Assembly: GCA_020205615.1 (NCBI GenBank)
Contig: CM035160.1
Span: forward strand, 121,487,552-121,551,551
Length of the DNA: 64,000 nucleotides
Direction: 5' to 3'
Source: Panax quinquefolius
Lineage: Eukaryota; Streptophyta; Magnoliopsida; Apiales; Araliaceae
In this document: in pieces, positions 58,642 through 64,000 of the stretch
Numbering within the stretch: position 1 is the stretch's first letter
Layout: the number at the start of each line of letters is the position of its first letter
Notes under the pieces: model-generated
Told to the model about the DNA's origin: nothing
Seen by the model: the letters and a program-made list of their open reading frames with translations, nothing else
Databases searched by the model: none
Made by a program: the position numbers and the translations under genes

Positions 58642-59469
58642 TGTAAGACCCCAAATTTAATGAAATAAAAGTATTCAATTTTTCTTATAAATATTGTTCT
58701 AATAGTAAGATGATAATTTAATAAATATTATACTTATGGGTGATATGTGCAAATTTTACAAAGTAAGCAAGTTGTCATAAAATATTCGTTGTGTTGGAGA
58801 ATATTCTTTTTATCGGAGAATATTCGTATGACGGCGCAATCATTGGTGGACCCAACAACGGAATAATTGTCGAATATAGAAAGCTACAAAAATAACATTT
58901 TTTATAAAAATAATGGCAAGACTTTTATCGTTAAACTGTAGAAATACCCACTGATAAAAGTATAGTAATATGGGTTGCTGTACAGTAGCAAACGGTATTG
59001 CACAGTATCTTTGATTATTGATGCTTATACAAGAAGTCACTCAGTTTCATTCAATAATTAATTGCCACAGTAGTTGCTGCATAGTATCTCATATTATTGA
59101 TTCAATTATTGTCACAGTATCATCTGCACAATATTTTATAATATTAAATCAATAATTGAGATGACACAATTATTCATATTATTATTTGTATTATTGACAA
59201 TGTCTAGAAAGTTTTGTCGAGAAAAGAGGGTTGGTTATTTAATTACGCGCCAATAAGGAGAAATTCTTATCGAAAAGCCCCATCTTTCCTGGGAATGATC
59301 TGGTTGTCAATATTGTGAGTTATAATATTAATGATGAATAATTGTTGAAAGATTAAAAATGTGTTGTGGTAACTATTTATTCAATTTTTGATATAAATAG
59401 AGGGGCTTATCATGAGGCGTTTGTTGTAAGTTTGGCTTATTATTCCATGGGGGCGTGCTAATTTTTCAG

Positions 59470-59615
59470 ACCGTCGGTTGAAATTTTAATAGTAAATCAA
59501 TATAGACTGTCGGTTGAAGTTTTAATAATAAATCAATATGGACCGTTATTTGAAGTTTTAATAGTAAATCAACATGGACCGTCTGTTTTAATAGTAAATC
59601 AATCTAGATCATTCG
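59470..59615. repeat. Tandem repeat upstream of the B3 TATA box
   Basis: Four diverged units of 35-50 bases around GACCGTCGGTTGAA and TTTTAATAGTAAATCAATAT. It occupies the place where B2 has its 19-bp array. Confidence 0.75.
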
Positions 59616-59644
59616 TGAATTAGTTACTATTTAGTCTATTCTCC

Positions 59645-59652
59645 TATAAATA
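59645..59652 (+). promoter_or_regulatory. B3 TATA box
   Basis: TATAAATA in CTCCTATAAATAGAAGCTC. Confidence 0.8.
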
Positions 59653-59849
59653 GAAGCTCATTTCTTCCTTCTTTCTCACCAATTCACTAAAACTCTAAAG
59701 AGAGAAACTATAGAGAGAATAAAAGAGAAAGAAGAAGAGTATTCTACTACTACACTATTGTAGTATTCAATCTCTTACTAAGGTAAGGGATATTATTTCC
59801 TTCGTATTCGTAAGAGATGTTACTTTCTTTCAATACTCGTAAGGGTTTT

Positions 59850-60145
59850 CATTCTATTCCTTATAAATTTGTGGGAATAACCTATCTACGCAGATTATCA
59901 CATGTCTGGTGAATAAACATTCGTATTCATTTCTTTATTACTCAGTGGGAATAACATGTCTAAGTGGACTACCACATTCCTGATGAATAACCCTTCATAT
60001 TCATTCCTTGTTAATATATGGGAATAACCTGTCTATGCGGACTACCGCATTCCTGGTGAATAACCTTTCGTATTCATTCTTTATTAAGTTGTGGAAATGA
60101 TCTGTCTACACGGATTACCGCATGACGGGTGAAAATCCATTTGCA
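59850..60145. repeat. About 75-bp tandem repeat in B3
   Basis: Four units with GTGGGAATAACCTGTCTA, then a GCGGACTACCGCA-like palindrome, then GGTGAATAACC. Just after the predicted donor. Confidence 0.8.
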
Positions 60146-60308
60146 ATTTCGTATATTATTTCATTTCATATTACTAAATCTAAACTTACTATGATAAATA
60201 TTGCTTCTATAATTCCTGAAATGATTAGAAATTTCTTGAGGTTTGCACTTCATCTAATATCATTTCATTAGAATATTGATATGACCTTTCTTATTAAATT
60301 TCAATATT

Positions 60309-60412
60309 TTCATCCGGGATACTATTCACAGGGTACTTTGCATGACGGGGTAGTATTCATTCGAGTACTATTCATTCAGGGTACTATTCATGCCAGGATA
60401 CTATTCACGATA
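60309..60412. repeat. ACTATTCA minisatellite in B3
   Basis: About five units around GTACTATTCATTC. Confidence 0.8.
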
Positions 60413-60625
60413 AAATTAGTTTCTTTTTCTGTCCAAATTATCTTTGATATATGATTCTTATTCTTAAATTTGAATCCACGTTTTGATCATCATGTTGACC
60501 ATTTGGACATTCTTGAACTCTGGATAAGTTGAATTATAAATCTTTAATATTTATCATTGATCTCACTTGATTCATTCTTTATATCATTGTTAAAATCCTC
60601 AAACTTAAATTTGTGTTGGAAAGTT

Positions 60626-61111
60626 ATCTTTGGCTCGTAGTGCAAAGATGAATTATTGATTGGTATGATAATGACCAGGAATTGTGTATTTGTATAATCA
60701 TGACCGGAATTCTGTATTGGTATAATCATAATTATTGGTTTTACAGTTGTATTTCTTTGGCCCGTAGTGCAAAGATGGACTGTTGATTATTGGTTTTACA
60801 GTTGTATGTCTTTGGCCCGTAGTGCAAAGATGGACTGTTGAATATTTATTTTATAGCTGTATGTCTTTGGCCCGTAGTGCAAAGATGGACTGTTGATTAT
60901 TAGTTTTACAGTTGTATGTCTTTAGCCCGTAGTGCAAGGATGGACTATTGATTATTGGTTTTACAGTTGAACATCTTTGGCCCGTAGTGCAAAGATAGAC
61001 AATTGATTGGTATGATCATGACCATTTTTGTTACATTTGAATGTCTTTGGTGCAAGGTGTAAAGACGATATGATTATTGAGTGTCTTTAGCCTTTATGGC
61101 AAGGACATTAA
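60626..61111. repeat. Hairpin-unit array in B3
   Basis: About eight units with CTTTGGCCCGTAGTGCAAAG or variants, most spaced about 60 bases with GGTTTTACAGTTGTATGT between. Stems change in step, for example GTCTTTG with TAAAGAC near 61043. Confidence 0.85.
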
Positions 61112-61729
61112 GTGAAAATTCTAGTAAGCCTTTGTGGTAAGGAGACACTGTTGATTTACATTATTATAAACATGAATTGTGAATTTAACTATAATCTTTG
61201 GTGGTTCAGGTGAAGACAGGTGATGAAAGTTTTTTGTCTTGGGAACAACAAATAACTGTTGATGGGTATTACAGGAATGAAATATTAATGATGGACTCTT
61301 AATGTGGAGGAGATAGTAGACATTATGTTCTACTTTACTCTTCTAATGGATTGTTAATTCCGTTGAAATTATGGTTGAACACTTTTATCATCTATCATAT
61401 GTTCTAAAATTTGATTTATTACTGATGAATGCTATTGATAATTTGATTATCTATAGTCATAATATTCTTTATTGGGCTATTTGTGCTCACCCGTTTGCTT
61501 CACAATTCCTTTTAGGTAATAAGAGTGTAGCTGGGTCGAGCGGGGGTAATAGGGGAATAGAGTGATGGTCTGTGACTGTTAAAGTTGGTCAATACATTAT
61601 AAAATAACATGACAATATATAATTGTATTGAGGACTTAAAATGTATGTGTCATATTTTATACGTCATTTAATAGTTAATTTTGGTGAACAACAATAAGGT
61701 GATGAGGACCCGACTTTGGAAGCGTCAAA

Positions 61730-62184
61730 AGTGCACCTCATTAGAATGAGGAGGACAAAATTATACTGAGAGCTTAAAGGGTGTGTTGCCACTATCATAC
61801 ATGATGTCTAACCACATACAAACTCGTGTTATCATAAGATATGGTTGTGCACATCCACTTGCTGACTATATCTATGAGCATTATCTATATAATCTTGGAG
61901 TATGATTGAAATATAATCATCAATTTGAGACAATGAAGATAATTATATGGCAAGAAGATACACACCATTGGAATGAACAAGATAGTAATCTTCTCGTTCT
62001 TCTTTGGGGTCTATTCGGTCAACCAAGGTTAATGCTCAAGTCCTATGATATCTATTATAACTTAGATGCATGGCCTCCCATGTATGAAGGCTTCCTTAAG
62101 CATTTTCCAAATATTTTAATTCCTAAAACAGTTATCGACTGTACCTTTATATAAATTATCATTGGTTTGGAGTGTGAAAACTTT
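61730..62184. other. Unassigned segment between two family B LTR pieces
   Basis: 455 bases unlike the rest of the LTR. On the + strand 61906-62154 is an 82-codon frame (MKYNHQFETMKIIIWQEDTHH, ending TVIDCTFI) with unusually balanced composition for this window. I recognise no family; it could be captured host or pararetroviral sequence, or chance. Confidence 0.35.
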
Positions 62185-62296
62185 TATTTATATTGAAACT
62201 CATAGTTTATGTGTTGTCGTATTTTACACGACAGTTAATAAATGTATAAATAATATTTGTATTTAAATTTTGTAGTGTGTATTTGGCGACCCAGAA
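62185..62296 (+). repeat. Tail fragment of a family B LTR
   Basis: TATTGAAACTCATAGTTTATG to GGCGACCCAGAA matches the last part of B1 and B2 LTRs up to the point where B4 inserts. Confidence 0.75.
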
Positions 62297-63393
62297 TGTA
62301 AGACCCCAACTTTTTATGAATAAAAATTTAATTTTCTCTAAATGTTATTTTGAATAATAAGGTGTGGATTTGATATAATGTTATAGTTGTGGGTAATATT
62401 TATAAATTTTGCAAAGTAAGCAAGTTGTCATAAAATATTCGTTTGGTCGAGGAATATTCGTTTTATCAAGAAATATTCGTACGACGGCAAAATCATTGGT
62501 GGACCCCACAACGGAATTACTATCGGATTTTGAAAGCCACAAAAATAACTTTTTTTATAAAATAATGGCAAGACTTTTACCGTTAACTATTGAAATACCT
62601 GGTGATAAAAGTACAGTAATATATGTGGTTGCACAGTGGCACACGGTTTGTACAGTGTATTTTGATGCTTACGTGAGAAGTCACTCAGTTTTATTCAATT
62701 ATTGTCATAGTAATTGCTGCATAGTATCTCATATTATTGATTCAATTATTGTCACAATATCATCTGCACAATATTTTATATTATTAAATCAATAATTGAG
62801 ACGACACATTTATTCATATTATTATTTGCAATATTGACAATGTCTAGAAAGTTATGTCGATGAAAGAGGTTTGGTCATCTAATTGCGCGCTAATAAGGAG
62901 AAGTCCTTATCGAAAAGCCCCCTCTTTCTTGGGAATGATCTGGTTGTTAATATTGTGAGTTATAATATTAATGATGAATAATTAAAAATGTGTTTATTGA
63001 AGACAAGTGATTGGTGATAAATAGAGGGGGTTTTATGAAGTATTTATTGTAAGTTTGGCTTATTACATAGACCCCCACTTACTCATTTTTCAAAATTGTC
63101 GGTAGAAAGTTATCTCAGTTTTTGTTTTATTATTATTATAATAGTAATAAAACAAAAAAAAATTATATAAAACAGAATACTTTTTATAAATAGAATATAT
63201 TTTATTTTATTTTATTGCATAGTATTATATAGTGCTTGCATAGTATTATATAGTGCTTGCATAGACTGCATAGTATTTGCATAGTGTTTGCATAGTGATG
63301 TATAGTAAAATCAGACGAATTTGCCGAATTCGTCTGTGATTTTCTTCTGTGCACCCATGATTTTCTAATTCAAATAGTACCATGCCATTCTCC

Positions 63394-63401
63394 TATAAAT
63401 A
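63394..63401 (+). promoter_or_regulatory. B4 TATA box
   Basis: TATAAATA in CTCCTATAAATAGGATGC. Confidence 0.78.
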
Positions 63402-63806
63402 GGATGCTTAGTTTAGAAATGAAAATCACACCAGAATCAGAGAATTCTTCTTCTATAATATTGAGCGTATTTCTTTTGAGTTTAAGGAAGCTTTGAGTGT
63501 AGAAAATAATACAAGTTTTCTTCAAGAATATCATCGCTATACCAGTTAGAAAAAATCTCCTTTTAAGGTAAGGGATATTATTTTTGTTCAATATTCGTAA
63601 GAAATAATATTTTCTAACATACTCTGTAGTATGTAAGTAATATTATTTCGTTTCATATTCCTAATTCTACACTTACTTTGATAAGTATTGCTTCTATACT
63701 CCTTGAAATTAGTAGAATATCTTTGAAATTTGCGTTTCATCTAGTATCGTTTCACATAAATATTTTTCTAAACATTCTTGTTAAATTTTAACCTTTTCAT
63801 GCCGGA

Positions 63807-63928
63807 GTCCTATTCATGGGAACTATTCATACATACGACACTATTCATACATACGGTACTATTCATGGGGTACTATTCACGAAGTACTATTCACTTGGGT
63901 ACTATTCACCCGGGGTACTATTCACGAC
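63807..63928. repeat. ACTATTCA minisatellite in B4
   Basis: About eight units around GTACTATTCACG, downstream of the predicted donor, as in N and B3. Confidence 0.88.
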
Positions 63929-64000
63929 AAAAATTGATTTCTTTTCTGTCTAAATTATTTTTGATACATGAATATTATTCTTGAATTTACACCACAAAGT

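Larger units (their letters stand above)
58642..61729 (+). repeat. B3: family B LTR, expanded
   Basis: About 3.1 kb from TGTAAGACCCC to an altered end GCGTCAAA. TATA at 59645, donor AAG|GTAAGG at 59783, acceptor CCTTTTAG at 61515 after TGTGCTCACC, giving a 1.7 kb intron. The additional length comes from larger tandem arrays. No matching 5-base direct repeat flanks it (TCTAA against AGTGC). Confidence 0.85.
62297..64000 (+). mobile_element. B4: family B LTR, continues past the window
   Basis: Starts TGTAAGACCCCAAC inside the LTR tail before it (presumed target CAGAA, 62292-62296). TATA at 63394, donor AAG|GTAAGG at 63568. A repeated GCATAGTATTATATAGTGCTT-like array lies upstream of the TATA box (63224-63305). 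Its right end and the second target copy are not visible. Confidence 0.85.

Noticed and set aside
62409..62795. 128-codon + strand ORF in LTR B4
   Set aside because: It falls in the U3 part; the corresponding part of B1, B2 and B3 is not open, so it is chance.

Overview
The window is plant nuclear DNA made of layered transposable elements. I find no host protein-coding gene, rRNA or tRNA gene. The main residents are long-LTR Ty3/gypsy elements whose gag-pol ends in a chromodomain (chromovirus, probably the Tekay/Del lineage). There is also a Tat/Ogre-type Ty3/gypsy element, a CACTA (En/Spm) DNA transposon with a spliced TnpA-like gene, and smaller LTR fragments. This points to transposon-rich heterochromatin of a flowering plant. 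The species cannot be told from the sequence. Element names used here (A1, A2, N, B1-B4, C, D, E, F) are my own.

Layout. 1-10957: element A1 on the + strand, cut by the window start: leader, extra ORF, gag-pol, polypurine tract and 3' LTR. The LTR is split by solo LTR B1 (6484-9250, target duplication AAAGG). About 11028-34825: CACTA transposon with a TnpA-like gene at 11057-12594 and its right end at 34825. It is split by A2, a complete minus-strand element (12846-33698, duplication GGTAC). A2's 5' LTR is itself split by element N (22688-32255, duplication CCTTA). 34826-39832: LTR C and its non-coding internal region. 39833-54832: Tat/Ogre element D with a tRNA-Arg-type primer site, split by element B2 (42741-51375, duplication TTCAC). 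54833-58641: minus-strand LTR debris. 58642-64000: B3, a captured segment, and B4 running off the window.

How the parts work together. A1, A2 and B2 carry an acidic coiled-coil ORF between the primer site and gag. N lacks it, although N and B2 share the start of their first ORF. The chromovirus LTRs have very different sequences but one common plan: TATA box, short first exon, a 5' splice site, tandem-repeat and hairpin arrays, a GCTCACC box with pyrimidine tract and AG, then the LTR end and primer site. I read this as a 1-2 kb leader intron inside the LTR. All reading frames are damaged, mostly by C-to-T or G-to-A stops plus indels. Some indels sit at CG-rich points and may be base-calling errors.

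All translations, repeat counts and boundaries were read by eye. Family and lineage names rest on motif recognition, not on database searches.
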